64,000 nucleotides of DNA from Micromonospora profundi (GCF_011927785.1 NZ_JAATJK010000001.1:4249001-4313000); one strand, 5' to 3'; positions 1 through 9,090 are shown, counted from the stretch's first letter. Notes: generated from the sequence alone by a model not told the origin. Made by a program: numbers and translations.

Positions 1-503
1 AAGAACGTGGGGTCGAAGCCGTCGGCGACCCAGTCGCTGAGCATGACCCGCTCCGGATGCGTCGGATCCGACAGGGCAGCCAGCAACGCGTGGTAGCCCA
101 CCGGGCCACCGATGCCCTCCGGCGGGCAGGCCCACTCGCCGTCCAGGCAGATCGGGTACCGCTCGTCGGGATCGGCGGTCAGCGCGTCCTCCACGACGAG
201 GTCGTGCTCCCACCAGTCCCCGAAGTCGTACGTGTAGGAGAACCGGCTGCCCTTGCCGAGCACCGCGTCCAGCCGCACGTCCAACTCGTCGTGCAGCACC
301 AGGTCGCCGTCCGGGTCGGGCTCGCCGTACTGCACGGCGTCGATCTCGAACGAGTGCAGGTGGCAGTCCCGCCAACCCATCGCGTGCTGCACCACCCGGT
401 GCAGCCGGTCCAGCGTGTAGCCGGCCGGCACGAGCACCCGACGCCACACCGGCGGGCGGACTCCGGCGACGGACATCTTCAGCTGGAAGATCTGACGCGG
501 CAT
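1..503 (-). CDS. pRiA4b ORF-3-like protein (3' end outside window)
   Basis: Reading the minus strand from the ATG at 503 gives an open frame to the window edge, so the C-terminus is missing. The N-terminus (MPRQIFQLKMSVAG, then RPPVWRRVLVP) and the later GDWWEHDLVVE stretch match the plasmid pRiA4b ORF-3 family, whose function is not established; members are often annotated as transposon passenger proteins but also occur alone on chromosomes, as here. A GGGAGGAC ribosome site lies about 8 bases before the ATG. The gene is divergent from the RibD-C reductase. Family assignment is fairly sure, function unknown. Confidence 0.75.
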   Translation of the reverse strand, partial: MPRQIFQLKMSVAGVRPPVWRRVLVPAGYTLDRLHRVVQHAMGWRDCHLHSFEIDAVQYGEPDPDGDLVLHDELDVRLDAVLGKGSRFSYTYDFGDWWEHDLVVEDALTADPDERYPICLDGEWACPPEGIGGPVGYHALLAALSDPTHPERVMLSDWVADGFDPTF

Positions 504-653
504 GCTGTCCTGTCCTCCCGCGGCTTAGGCTGCCAGCATGATCTGCCGAGCGTGCCGGGCCCGGCGACACGACGACTGCCCGGGCCGGAACTGGTGCGAC
601 TGCCAGCACCGTACCGCCCAACCGACCCCTCCGGTCACTGGTCCGGCCGGCGA

Positions 654-1400
654 ATGACCGTCGGAATTCCGATTCGACGGCTCTGGCCCGAGCCGTCGAC
701 CGAGCCGCTCGACGACGCCGCGCTGACCGCCCTGTACGGCCGCGCCGACCAACCCCGACTGCGTGTCAACTTCGTGGCCAGCCTGGACGGTGCGGTCACC
801 GTCGACGGCTACTCCGCCGGGCTCTCCGGCGAGCCGGACAAGCGGGTGTTCGGGATGCTGCGGATGCTCTGCGACGCCCTCGTGGTGGCCGCCGGCACCC
901 TGCGGCACGAGGGCTACCGCGCGGTCCGCCTGAGCGAGAACCGCCGCGCCTGGCGGCGGGCGAACGGGCTGGCCGCGTACCCGACGCTTGTGGTCGTCTC
1001 CGGCTCGCTGGGCCTGGACCCGGCGCAGGCGGCCTTCGCCGACGCGCCGGTCCGGCCGATCGTGCTCACCCACTCCGGCGCCGAGCCGCCGCCCGGCCTG
1101 ACCGACGTCGCCGACCTGCTGCGCTGCGGTACCGGCCGCGTCGACCTGGCCGCCGGCCTCGCCGAACTGCACGGGCGAGGGCTGACCCAGGTGCTCTGCG
1201 AGGGTGGCCCGCACCTGCTCGGCGCGCTCACCGCCGCCGACCTGGTCGACGAACTGTGCCTCACCGTCGCGCCGCTGCTCGCCGGCCCCGGCGCCGGCCG
1301 GATCACCGCCGGCGACGCCAGCGCGCCCCGGCACCTGCCGCTGCGGCACGTGCTCGCCGCCGACGACGGCGTCCTCATGCTCCGCCACGCCCGCCCGTAG
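654..1400 (+). CDS. pyrimidine reductase family protein (RibD C-terminal domain)
   Basis: Predicted 248-residue NADPH-dependent reductase of the RibD C-terminal/dihydrofolate-reductase-like fold. The substrate-side motif NFVASLDGAVTVDG lies at about residues 39-52 and the nucleotide-binding LCEGGPHLLGAL at about 178-190, both typical of RibD-C proteins. There is no N-terminal deaminase domain, so this is the stand-alone actinobacterial form and need not act in riboflavin synthesis; no rib genes are nearby. The frame stays open upstream, but the ATG at 654 places the family's usual N-terminus (IPIRRLWPEP) right after the start. No strong ribosome site is visible. The actual substrate is not known from the sequence. 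Confidence 0.85.
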   Translation: MTVGIPIRRLWPEPSTEPLDDAALTALYGRADQPRLRVNFVASLDGAVTVDGYSAGLSGEPDKRVFGMLRMLCDALVVAAGTLRHEGYRAVRLSENRRAWRRANGLAAYPTLVVVSGSLGLDPAQAAFADAPVRPIVLTHSGAEPPPGLTDVADLLRCGTGRVDLAAGLAELHGRGLTQVLCEGGPHLLGALTAADLVDELCLTVAPLLAGPGAGRITAGDASAPRHLPLRHVLAADDGVLMLRHARP

Positions 1401-1564
1401 GAACGGAGCAGCGGGCACGGGTTGTCGCCGGCTGCACACCCCCTGTCATGAGTGTGACGGGGCATCGTGTCGTCCGCCGCGTCGCGTGGCGACCTGTCGT
1501 ACTCCTCGGGCAGGATGCACGTCATGCGCGCCGACCGTGTTGCCCGACCGACCCACCTCGCCCG

Positions 1565-3316
1565 ATGACCGACCGCGACCTCGACAGTCCGGGCGAGGCG
1601 GTCGGCCGGGTGCTGGGCACCGCCGACGCCACCCCGTTGCAGTTCTGGACGGCCGTGGCGCCCGGCAGTTACCTCCAGCTCGACGACGTGGTGGTCACCC
1701 GGCGCGAGCTGCCCAACCGGGAGCCGGTGACGATCGCCGGGGTGGTCACCCAGGTCCGCGCCCGCCACGAGGGCGCCCAGTTCGACTCGGACGTGTTCGC
1801 CATCGCCGACGGCACGCTGCCGGCGCAGGTGCAGGAGGCGGCCGAGGTCACCACCACCCGTGTCGACCCCGAGCTCTACGTGCCGCCGACCCCTGGCGCT
1901 GTGGTGCACCGGGCCGAGGGCGACGCCCGCGCCCGCGCGCTGCACTTCGACCGGATGGAACGGCGCATCCCGATGGGCATGGGCCGCGACGGTGTGCCGG
2001 TCTACCTCAACGCCGACTTCCTCGACGGCAGCCGCGGCGCGCACGTCTCGATCTCCGGCATCTCCGGGGTGGCCACCAAGACCAGCTTCGCCACCTTCCT
2101 GCTCTACTCGGTGTTCCGCTCCGGGGTGCTGGGCGGCGACGCGGTCAACGCCAAAGCGCTGATCTTCAACGTCAAGGGCGAGGACCTGCTCTTCCTGGAC
2201 CACCCCAACACCCGCCTGGACGAGCCGACCCGCGCGGCGTACGCGAAGCTGGGGTTGAGCGCCGGCGCGTTCCCCGACGTCCGGGTCTACGCCCCGCCGC
2301 GCCCCGGCGACTCGTCGGGCACCCCCGACGTGAGCAGCCGGCTCACCGGCGTCGACAGCTTCTACTGGACGCTCAGCGAGTTCTGCGCCGACCGCCTCCT
2401 GCCGTACGTGTTCGCCGACGCCGACGACGAACGCCAGCAGTACACGATGGTGGTCCACTCGGTCACCGCGCACCTGGCCCGCTACGCGCAGCCGGCCGAC
2501 GGCGGGGTGAGCATCGACGGCGTGCGGCTCGGCTCCTACGGCGATCTGGTCGACCACATCGTCGACCAGCTCAACGACGACGAGACCCGCTCCGACTGGG
2601 CGGGCAGCGCGGTCGGCCTGGGCACCGTCAACGCATTCGCCCGGCGGTTGATCGGCAGTAAGAAGGACCTGGCCCGGCTGATCCGCGGCGACCTGGCCAC
2701 GCGCCGCCCGCACTCGATCAACACGAGCGAGTCGGCGCAGGTCACAGTTGTCGACCTGCACAACCTGCCGGACCGCGCGCAGCGTTTCGTGGTCGGTGTG
2801 ACGCTCAAGAGCGAGTTCGAGCGCAAGGAGAAGTCGGGCACCGCCAAGCCGTTGCTCTTCGTCGTCCTGGACGAGCTCAACAAGTACGCCCCCAGGGAAG
2901 GCTCCTCCCCCATCAAGGAGGTGCTGCTCGACATCGCCGAGCGGGGCCGCTCCCTCGGGGTGATTCTGATCGGCGCGCAGCAGACGGCGAGCGAGGTGGA
3001 GCGGCGCATCGTCACCAACTCGGCGATCCGGGTGGTCGGCCGGCTCGACCCGGCCGAGGCGTCCCGCCCGGAGTACGGGTTCCTCCCGCCCGCCCAGCGG
3101 CAGCGGGCGTTGCTGGCCAAGCCGGGCACCATGTTCGTCAACCAGCCGGACATCCCGGTGCCGCTGTGCCTCGAGTTCCCGTTCCCGGCATGGGCGACCC
3201 GGGTCTCCGAGGCGGGCCGGGCACCATCGGAGACGTTGCGTTCGATCACCCAGTCCGCCGACCCGTTCGCCGTGGTGGGCTCCGGCGGCGGCACCGACGA
3301 CGACATCCCGTTCTAG
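1565..3316 (+). CDS. herA: HerA-like DNA-translocating ATPase
   Basis: 583 residues. An N-terminal beta-rich segment (about 30-95) looks like the HAS-barrel of HerA. It is followed by a P-loop, GISGVATKTS at residues 165-174 with Lys172, and a Walker B FVVLDELNKYAP with Asp436 and Glu437. The C-terminal IGAQQTASEVERRI and RVVGRLDPAEA stretches are typical of the HerA/FtsK superfamily. HerA is a hexameric pump that works with the nuclease NurA in archaeal and Deinococcus end resection. Here sbcD, sbcC and a NurA-like gene follow on the same strand, sbcD after only 17 bases, which supports a repair role. The ATG at 1565 is chosen because upstream sequence shows no conserved protein. The P-loop departs from the classical GxxGxGKT, as is seen in bacterial HerA-like proteins. 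Confidence 0.85.
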   Translation: MTDRDLDSPGEAVGRVLGTADATPLQFWTAVAPGSYLQLDDVVVTRRELPNREPVTIAGVVTQVRARHEGAQFDSDVFAIADGTLPAQVQEAAEVTTTRVDPELYVPPTPGAVVHRAEGDARARALHFDRMERRIPMGMGRDGVPVYLNADFLDGSRGAHVSISGISGVATKTSFATFLLYSVFRSGVLGGDAVNAKALIFNVKGEDLLFLDHPNTRLDEPTRAAYAKLGLSAGAFPDVRVYAPPRPGDSSGTPDVSSRLTGVDSFYWTLSEFCADRLLPYVFADADDERQQYTMVVHSVTAHLARYAQPADGGVSIDGVRLGSYGDLVDHIVDQLNDDETRSDWAGSAVGLGTVNAFARRLIGSKKDLARLIRGDLATRRPHSINTSESAQVTVVDLHNLPDRAQRFVVGVTLKSEFERKEKSGTAKPLLFVVLDELNKYAPREGSSPIKEVLLDIAERGRSLGVILIGAQQTASEVERRIVTNSAIRVVGRLDPAEASRPEYGFLPPAQRQRALLAKPGTMFVNQPDIPVPLCLEFPFPAWATRVSEAGRAPSETLRSITQSADPFAVVGSGGGTDDDIPF

Positions 3317-3333
3317 GTAGGGCCGGTGCAACT

Positions 3334-4482
3334 GTGAAGATCCTGCACACCTCCGACTGGCACGTGGGAAAGGTGCTCAAGGGGCAGTCCCGGGCCGAGG
3401 AGCACAAGGCCGTGCTGGCCGGGGTGATCGACATCGCCCGTGCCGAGCAGCCGGACCTGGTGATCGTCGCCGGTGACCTCTACGACACGGCCGCGCCCAC
3501 CTCGGAGGCGACCCGCCTGGTCACCCGGGCGTTGACGGCGCTGCGGCGTACCGGCGCGGACGTGGTGGCGATCGGCGGCAACCACGACAACGGTCCGGCG
3601 CTGGACGCGCTGCGGCCATGGGCCGAGGCCGCCGGCATCACGCTCCGTGGCGGCGTACGGGAAAATCCGGACGAGCACGTGATCGACGGCACCACCGCCG
3701 ACGGGGAGCGGTGGCAGCTCGCCGCGCTGCCGTTCCTGTCCCAGCGGTACGCGATCCGCGCGCTGGAGATGTACGAGCTGACCGCCGCGGAGGCCAACCA
3801 GACGTACGCCGACCACCTGGGTCGGGTGTTGGCCCGACTCACCGAGGGTTTCACCGAGCCGGACCGGGTGCACCTGGTCACGGCGCACGTGACGGTGACC
3901 GGGGCGGCTGCCGGTGGCGGCGAGCGGGACGCGCACACGGTGCTCGGCTACGCGGTGCCGGCGACCGTCTTTCCGGCCAACGCGCACTATGTGGCGCTGG
4001 GCCATCTGCACCGGGCGCAGCGCGTCGAGGGTCCCTGCCCGGTGCGCTACAGCGGCAGCCCGCTCGCTGTCGACTTCGGCGAGCAGGAGAATGTCCCCTC
4101 GGTGACGTTGGTCGACGTCAGCGCCACCACCGCCGCCCGGATCCGGGAGGTGCCGGTGACGGCGGCGAGCGCGCTGCGCACCGTGCGGGGCACCCTGGCC
4201 CAGCTCGCCGAGATCGAGGCGCCCGACGCATGGCTGCGCGTGTTCGTGCGGGAGCAGCCCCGCGCCGGCCTGCGCGAGGAGATCCAGGAGTTGCTCCCCC
4301 GGGCGTTGGAGATCCGGATCGATCCGGAGATGCTCGCCACGCCGGGCAGTGGCGCCCGCATCGCGCAGCGCTCGGGGCGCTCGCCACGGGAGTTGTTCGC
4401 CGACTACCTGGACAGCCGGGGGCACTCCGACGAGGGCGTCCGGGAACTCTTCGACGAACTCTTCGAGGAGGTCGAGCACTGA
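3334..4482 (+). CDS. sbcD: exonuclease SbcCD subunit D (Mre11-type nuclease)
   Basis: 382 residues, normal for SbcD. The metallophosphoesterase metal-binding motifs are in order: HTSDWHVGK (Asp8, His10), AGDLYD (Asp48), GGNHDN (Asn83, His84, Asp85), TAHV and GHLH. A capping/C-terminal domain follows the nuclease core. SbcD is the Mn-dependent nuclease that, with SbcC, opens hairpins and trims DNA ends. The GTG at 3334 gives the usual VKILHTSDWH start, 17 bases after herA. Its TGA overlaps the sbcC ATG as TGATG, so the two subunits are probably translationally coupled. Confidence 0.97.
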   Translation: MKILHTSDWHVGKVLKGQSRAEEHKAVLAGVIDIARAEQPDLVIVAGDLYDTAAPTSEATRLVTRALTALRRTGADVVAIGGNHDNGPALDALRPWAEAAGITLRGGVRENPDEHVIDGTTADGERWQLAALPFLSQRYAIRALEMYELTAAEANQTYADHLGRVLARLTEGFTEPDRVHLVTAHVTVTGAAAGGGERDAHTVLGYAVPATVFPANAHYVALGHLHRAQRVEGPCPVRYSGSPLAVDFGEQENVPSVTLVDVSATTAARIREVPVTAASALRTVRGTLAQLAEIEAPDAWLRVFVREQPRAGLREEIQELLPRALEIRIDPEMLATPGSGARIAQRSGRSPRELFADYLDSRGHSDEGVRELFDELFEEVEH

Positions 4483-6956
4483 TGCGTCCGATGCGGTTGG
4501 ACATGGCCGGTTTCACGGTCTTCCGGGACGAGACGACAGTCGACTTCACCGATGCCGATTTCTTCGCCCTGATCGGCCCGACCGGCTCGGGTAAGTCCAC
4601 TGTGCTCGATGCCATCTGCTTCGCCCTCTACGGCATGGTGCCCCGCTGGGGTGGCCCGCGAGGGCTTGCCAACGCGCTCGCGCCGTCGGCCGCCGAGGCC
4701 CGGGTGCGGCTGGTGTTCGAGTCCGGCGGCGCCCGCTACGTGGCGACCCGGGTGGTGCGCCGGGACGGTCGGGGCAACGTCAAGACCGCGAACGCCGGAT
4801 TGCAGCTGATGCCGGCCGGGTTCGACGTGACGAAGCTGGACACCGGCTTGAGCCCGGACGACCTCGGCGAGGTGGTGGCCGGTACGCCAGCCGAGATGGA
4901 GCAGGCGGTGCTGGAGGCGGTGGGGCTGCCGTACGAGCAGTTCACCAGCTGCGTGGTGCTGCCGCAGGGCCAGTTCGCCGATTTCCTGCACGCCAAGCCG
5001 GCGACCCGGCAGCAGATCCTGGTCAACCTGCTCGGCCTGGGCGTCTACGAGGACGTCCAGAAGAGGGCTTCGGCGCGTGCCGCGCAGGCGGAGGCCCGGC
5101 TGGACGCGGTCGACCAGTTGCTCGCCGGCCTGACGGGTGTGGACGACGAGGCGTTGGCCGAGGCCGACGCCCGGGTCGACCGCATGGTCGAGTTGGCAGG
5201 CGCGGTGACCGCAGCGGTGCCGGAGTTGGCGGCGGCCCGGGCGAGGGCTCAGGAGGCGGCGGCAGCCCTGACCGCGCTTGACGACGAGCTGACAGTGCTG
5301 ACCGGGATCAAGGCACCGCGTGGGGTGGCCGAGGTCGCCCGCGCGGTGAGTGCGGCGCGGGCCGAGGCCGAGGCTGCTGCCACCGCCGTGTCGCTTGCCG
5401 AGGAGCGCGAGGAGAAACTGCGCGGCGAGTTGGCCCGCGCCGGGGACGAGAGCGCGCTGCGAATGCTGCTGCGGGCGTACGACGATCGGGACCGACTGAC
5501 CGGCGAGGCCGAGACGGTCCGGGCGACGGTGCGCGCGGCGCACGACGAGCACACGGCGGCGGTGGCCGCGCTGGCCGCCGCCCGCGTGGACGCCGAACGG
5601 GCCGACGCCGAGTTGGAGGCGGCGTTCCGGGCGCACGAGGAGGCGAAGGCCACCGACCTGGCGGTGAGCCTGCGCACGCACCTGCATCCGGGCGCGCCGT
5701 GCCCGGTCTGCGAGCAGCCGGTGGCGCAGGTGCCTGCGGTGCCGGCCGACTCGGCGGTGGCCGCCGCTACGGCGGCGGGCAAAGCGGCGCGGGCCGCCAC
5801 CAAGGCCGCCCAGGCGACTGTGCAGCAGAGGGACGCGGCGGCGCGCGACCTGGAGCGGTTGTTGGTGCAGGCCCGTGCCCGGCAGGAGCAGGTGGACGCC
5901 CGGCTGGCCGACCTCGACGGGCAACTCGCCGGCGCGGCCGAGCCGGCGGTGCTGCACCGGGAGTTGGCCGAGCACGCCCGGCTGCGGCGCGCCCTGGACG
6001 AGGCGGCGACCGCCGTGCGGGCCGGCCGGGACAGCGCCCGCCAGGCCCGTGCCGGGGTGGACGCCGCCGAGGAGCGGTTGCGCGCTTCCTGGCGGGCCTT
6101 CGACGCCGCCCGCGACGGGCTGGCCCGGTTCGGACCGCCCGCCACCGACAGGGACGACGTGGCCGCCGCGTGGACGGCGCTGACGGGTTGGGCGAGCACC
6201 GAGGTGGAGCGCCGACGTGCCGACCGGGCGGCTCGGGCCGGTGTCGTCGCGGAGGCCGAGGCGGCTGCCGACGCGGTGCAGCAGGGCATCGCCGCCATCT
6301 TCGCCGCGGCCGACGTGCCGGTCGCCGACGATCCGGTGCGTGCGGCGACGGTTGCGGTGGAGCGGGCCGAGGGTGACAGGCGTCGGCTGGCCGAGCGGCG
6401 CGAGCAGGCCGGGGCGCTGCGGGAGCAGCGGGCCGGTCACGAGCGGGAGGCTCAGGTGGCGCGCGCGCTCGCCGGGCACCTGCGGGCCAACAACTTCGAG
6501 CGGTGGCTGCTGGCCGAGGCGTTGGATCTGCTTGTCGACGGCGCGTCGGGCATCCTGCGGGAGTTGTCCTCCGGCCAGTACGAGCTGGTGCACGACAAGG
6601 GCGAGTTCTTCGTGGTCGACCAGCACGACGCCGGACTGCGTCGCGGTGTGCGCACCCTGTCCGGCGGTGAGACGTTCCAGGCGTCGCTGGCGTTGGCCCT
6701 CGCGCTCTCCGAGCAGTTGGCCGGCATGTCGACGACAGCGGCGAGCCTGGAGTCGATCGTCCTGGACGAGGGTTTCGGCACCTTGGACGCTGCCACTTTG
6801 GACACGGTGGCCGCGACCCTGGAAAACCTGGCCGCCCGGGGTGACCGGATGGTCGGCGTGGTCACGCACGTCCCGGCGCTTGCCGAACGCATCCCGGTCC
6901 GCTTCGAGGTGCGCAAGGATGCCCGTTCGGCGCGGGTCGAGCGGACGGGCCGGTGA
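4482..6956 (+). CDS. sbcC: exonuclease SbcCD subunit C (Rad50-type SMC ATPase)
   Basis: 824 residues. The N-terminal ATPase half carries a Walker A, GPTGSGKST, at about 34-42 and a Q-loop, VVLPQGQFADFL. A long Ala/Glu/Arg-rich coiled coil follows, interrupted by the zinc-hook CPVC at residues 407-410. The C-terminal half has the ABC signature LSGGETFQASLALAL at about 726 and Walker B SIVLDEGFGTLD at about 760. It pairs with SbcD to process DNA ends and hairpins. The coil is shorter than in E. coli SbcC (over 1,000 residues), as is common in actinobacteria. The start overlaps sbcD; a second Met at codon 4 is an alternative. Confidence 0.97.
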   Translation: MRPMRLDMAGFTVFRDETTVDFTDADFFALIGPTGSGKSTVLDAICFALYGMVPRWGGPRGLANALAPSAAEARVRLVFESGGARYVATRVVRRDGRGNVKTANAGLQLMPAGFDVTKLDTGLSPDDLGEVVAGTPAEMEQAVLEAVGLPYEQFTSCVVLPQGQFADFLHAKPATRQQILVNLLGLGVYEDVQKRASARAAQAEARLDAVDQLLAGLTGVDDEALAEADARVDRMVELAGAVTAAVPELAAARARAQEAAAALTALDDELTVLTGIKAPRGVAEVARAVSAARAEAEAAATAVSLAEEREEKLRGELARAGDESALRMLLRAYDDRDRLTGEAETVRATVRAAHDEHTAAVAALAAARVDAERADAELEAAFRAHEEAKATDLAVSLRTHLHPGAPCPVCEQPVAQVPAVPADSAVAAATAAGKAARAATKAAQATVQQRDAAARDLERLLVQARARQEQVDARLADLDGQLAGAAEPAVLHRELAEHARLRRALDEAATAVRAGRDSARQARAGVDAAEERLRASWRAFDAARDGLARFGPPATDRDDVAAAWTALTGWASTEVERRRADRAARAGVVAEAEAAADAVQQGIAAIFAAADVPVADDPVRAATVAVERAEGDRRRLAERREQAGALREQRAGHEREAQVARALAGHLRANNFERWLLAEALDLLVDGASGILRELSSGQYELVHDKGEFFVVDQHDAGLRRGVRTLSGGETFQASLALALALSEQLAGMSTTAASLESIVLDEGFGTLDAATLDTVAATLENLAARGDRMVGVVTHVPALAERIPVRFEVRKDARSARVERTGR

Positions 6957-7003
6957 GCGCGAGGAGCGCAGCGCAGCGGAGCCCCGCAGTCGCAAACGAA
7001 AGG
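6955..7003 (+). repeat. short GAGCGCGAGGAGCGCAGCG-type intergenic repeat
   Basis: The junction between sbcC and the NurA-like gene starts GTGAGCGCGAGGAGCGCAGC and continues with a further GC-rich run to CGCAAACGAAAGG. From memory, very similar strings recur between and at the ends of genes in Micromonosporaceae; only one copy is in this window, so the repeat nature is recalled and not shown here. Confidence 0.35.
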
Positions 7004-7011
7004 CTGGCCCG

Positions 7012-7971
7012 GTGAGCGACGCGGCTTTCTTCGTCGACTCGTGGGATCCGGCCTACGGCGCGTCGTTCGAGGCGTCCGCGTCGGGGCCGGCCGCGCCGAG
7101 CAGCGCGCAGGTAGACGCGGACGTGGAGTTGCCCGCCGTGGACTGGCGGGCGATCGGGGTACGCGCCGGCGTGCGGTCGCCGGATGTGGTGCTGCTTGTC
7201 GACGGGGTCCGTCGGATCGACGCGAGCATCTGGACGGCCGAGGCCGACGGGGGGTCGTTCCCGGGGTTGGCCGCCTCGTACGCGGCGGGGGTGGTCCGCT
7301 GCGATCTGGGTCGGGGTGCGGCGCAGCTGGCCGGGACCCGGGTCGGTCGGGGTTTGTTCACGGCGAGCCCGTCGGCGCAGGACGTGGTGGCGGGGGCGAT
7401 CCGCTATCCGGTGCACCGGGTGGGTGGCACTGGTGAGCTGGCGAAGCTGCCTGCGGCCGTGCAGGGCCCGTTGACGGCGCTGGAGGTGGCGGTGTCCGAC
7501 GCCGCCCGGGTCGACGGGGACCTGCTGGTGGTGGACGGCCCGCTGCGGAGCCGCCGGCAGTTGCCGCGCACGTTGGGTTACATCAAGACCCAGCACAGCC
7601 AGTACCTGGATGCCCGGTTGACGGCGGTGGTGACCGGTCTGGCGTCGGGTGAGCGTTCGCCGGTGTTCCGGCTCGGCACGGCCTGGGGTGGCTGGTCGTG
7701 GTATTTGCGGCTGCCGGTGGCGCTCGGGGCGCCGTGGGCGGGCATCGTGCGGGTGGAGTGTTCGGCCGACCTTCCCGTGGAGGCGGCGATCGAGCTGGCC
7801 GACCTGTCGCTTGTCACCCTGCCCCGGTTCGCGTCCACGCCGTACAAGGATCCGCGGGCCCCGCAGAACCTGGTCCCGATCGCCGGGCTGGAGCGCCGCC
7901 TGCGGGCGCTGCTCGGTGATTCCCGGCTGCTGCACCGCGCGTTGACCGCCGCGGCCCGCGTCGGCCGTTGA
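7012..7971 (+). CDS. nurA: NurA-like DNA double-strand-break repair nuclease
   Basis: 319 residues. NurA-family landmarks are visible: VVLLVDGVRR with Asp64 following strand one, LLVVDGPLRSRR with Asp175, then LGYIKTQH with Lys192, in the order of the NurA RNase-H-like core (Asp in the first strand, DG before a loop, conserved Lys in the following helix). NurA is the Mn-dependent nuclease that docks on HerA. The gene closes a same-strand run HerA-SbcD-SbcC-NurA, the gene set of the archaeal resection operon, which strongly supports the call. The GTG at 7012 lies 55 bases after sbcC; the frame is open further upstream but that part reads through a probable intergenic repeat. The overall similarity is low enough that a profile search would be needed for certainty. 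Confidence 0.8.
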   Translation: MSDAAFFVDSWDPAYGASFEASASGPAAPSSAQVDADVELPAVDWRAIGVRAGVRSPDVVLLVDGVRRIDASIWTAEADGGSFPGLAASYAAGVVRCDLGRGAAQLAGTRVGRGLFTASPSAQDVVAGAIRYPVHRVGGTGELAKLPAAVQGPLTALEVAVSDAARVDGDLLVVDGPLRSRRQLPRTLGYIKTQHSQYLDARLTAVVTGLASGERSPVFRLGTAWGGWSWYLRLPVALGAPWAGIVRVECSADLPVEAAIELADLSLVTLPRFASTPYKDPRAPQNLVPIAGLERRLRALLGDSRLLHRALTAAARVGR

Positions 7972-7986
7972 TCGGGTCTGGTCACT

Positions 7987-8844
7987 GTGGGGCGTAAGCG
8001 GGCGACTGACCGGCTGGTGGAGCAGGTGGACACCGGGCAGGCGGAGCTTGTTCCGGACCCGGATCGGGCGGGTTCGTGGACGCTGCTGCTGGACGGCGCG
8101 CCGCAGTCGCACGTCGATCTGACCGACCCCACACATCTGGAGTTCGAGTACGTCCGGCGGCTGGCCGCCGCACTGGACCTGATCGCGCCTGCCGGCCAGC
8201 CGCTGCGGGTGCTGCACCTCGGTGGCGGTGCGTTGACCCTGCCCCGGTATGTCGCCGCGACCCGACCGAAATCCACGCAGCGGGTGTCCGAGGTGGACGG
8301 TGCGCTCGTGGAGTTGGTGCGTCGAGCGTTGCCCTGGCCGGCCGATGCCCGGCTGCGGGTGCGCGTGGAGGATGCGCGGGCCGTGTTGGCCTCGACGCGG
8401 GACGCCAGCTACGACGTGGTGGTCGCCGACGTCTTCGCCGGTGCCCGTACCCCGGCGCATCTCACCTCTGTGGAGTACGCCGCCGAGGTGGCCCGTGTGC
8501 TCAGCCCGGCGGGATGGTATCTGGCGAACCTTGCCGACGGCCCGCCGCTGCGGCACGCCCGTGGTCAGGTCGCCACGGTCCGCGCGGTGCTGCCGCAGGC
8601 GTGCCTGGTCGGGGACGCGGCGGTGCTGCGTGGCCGCCGGTACGGCAATCTGGTGCTGGTGGCGGGCCGGTCCACTCCCCCGGTGCCCGAGTTGACCCGG
8701 CGGGCGGCGGGTGACTGGTTTCCCGGTCGGGTGGTGGCCGGCGACGACCTGGACCGTTTCGTCGGTGGCGCACAGGTGGTGCGTGATGCCGACGCGACAG
8801 GCTCGGATCCGCCGCCGCCGGGCCTGTTCTCCGTCCGTCGCTGA
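7987..8844 (+). CDS. spermidine-synthase-fold (SpeE-like) protein
   Basis: 285 residues with a Rossmann methyltransferase core: VLHLGGGALTLPRY is the SAM-type glycine loop, VSEVDGALVELVRR carries the acidic residue that would bind ribose, and DVVVADVFAGARTP the DVFxG motif that follows strand four in SpeE-like proteins. The N-terminal SHVDLTDPTHLEFEYV matches the beta-domain entry of spermidine synthases. The polyamine site is not obvious, so it may be a methyltransferase with another substrate. It begins 15 bases after the NurA stop on the same strand and is probably the last gene of that transcript; whether it takes part in repair is unknown. Confidence 0.75.
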   Translation: MGRKRATDRLVEQVDTGQAELVPDPDRAGSWTLLLDGAPQSHVDLTDPTHLEFEYVRRLAAALDLIAPAGQPLRVLHLGGGALTLPRYVAATRPKSTQRVSEVDGALVELVRRALPWPADARLRVRVEDARAVLASTRDASYDVVVADVFAGARTPAHLTSVEYAAEVARVLSPAGWYLANLADGPPLRHARGQVATVRAVLPQACLVGDAAVLRGRRYGNLVLVAGRSTPPVPELTRRAAGDWFPGRVVAGDDLDRFVGGAQVVRDADATGSDPPPPGLFSVRR

Positions 8845-9090
8845 CGTCGCCGCAGAACTTTTTCCCCGGATTGTTGATCCGCTCGCCTCCCCGGTGCGTA
8901 CCACCGAGCGGCTCGCCTTGTGGGGGCGGCGGTGGTAACGGACATCCCGGAGGTCTGCATGCATGCGGTGGCGGCCGGTTGGCATGGGGACGCGGTTCGC
9001 GCTGACTGGTTGTCGGCGCGGTCGTCGTCGAGGCCGACTTCGTCTGCCCGTGGGGTCGACGCCCGGGCGTCGTCTCGCCAGAATGGTCCG

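Noticed and set aside
1..503. Mobile element carrying the pRiA4b ORF-3-like gene
   Set aside because: No transposase, inverted repeats or target duplication are visible in the window; the family is also found as ordinary chromosomal genes.
57..653. Upstream extension of the RibD-C reading frame
   Set aside because: The frame is antisense to the pRiA4b-type gene and lacks family similarity; the conserved protein begins at 654.
4404..6995. Long minus-strand frame across sbcC (and others like it across the window)
   Set aside because: It is the mirror of GC-biased codons in a clear SbcC gene, rich in Arg/Pro/His/Gln with no domain; high-G+C DNA yields such frames by chance.
6953..7015. 20-codon frame from GTG 6953 between sbcC and the NurA gene
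   Set aside because: It reads through a low-complexity repeat and has no ribosome site of its own.
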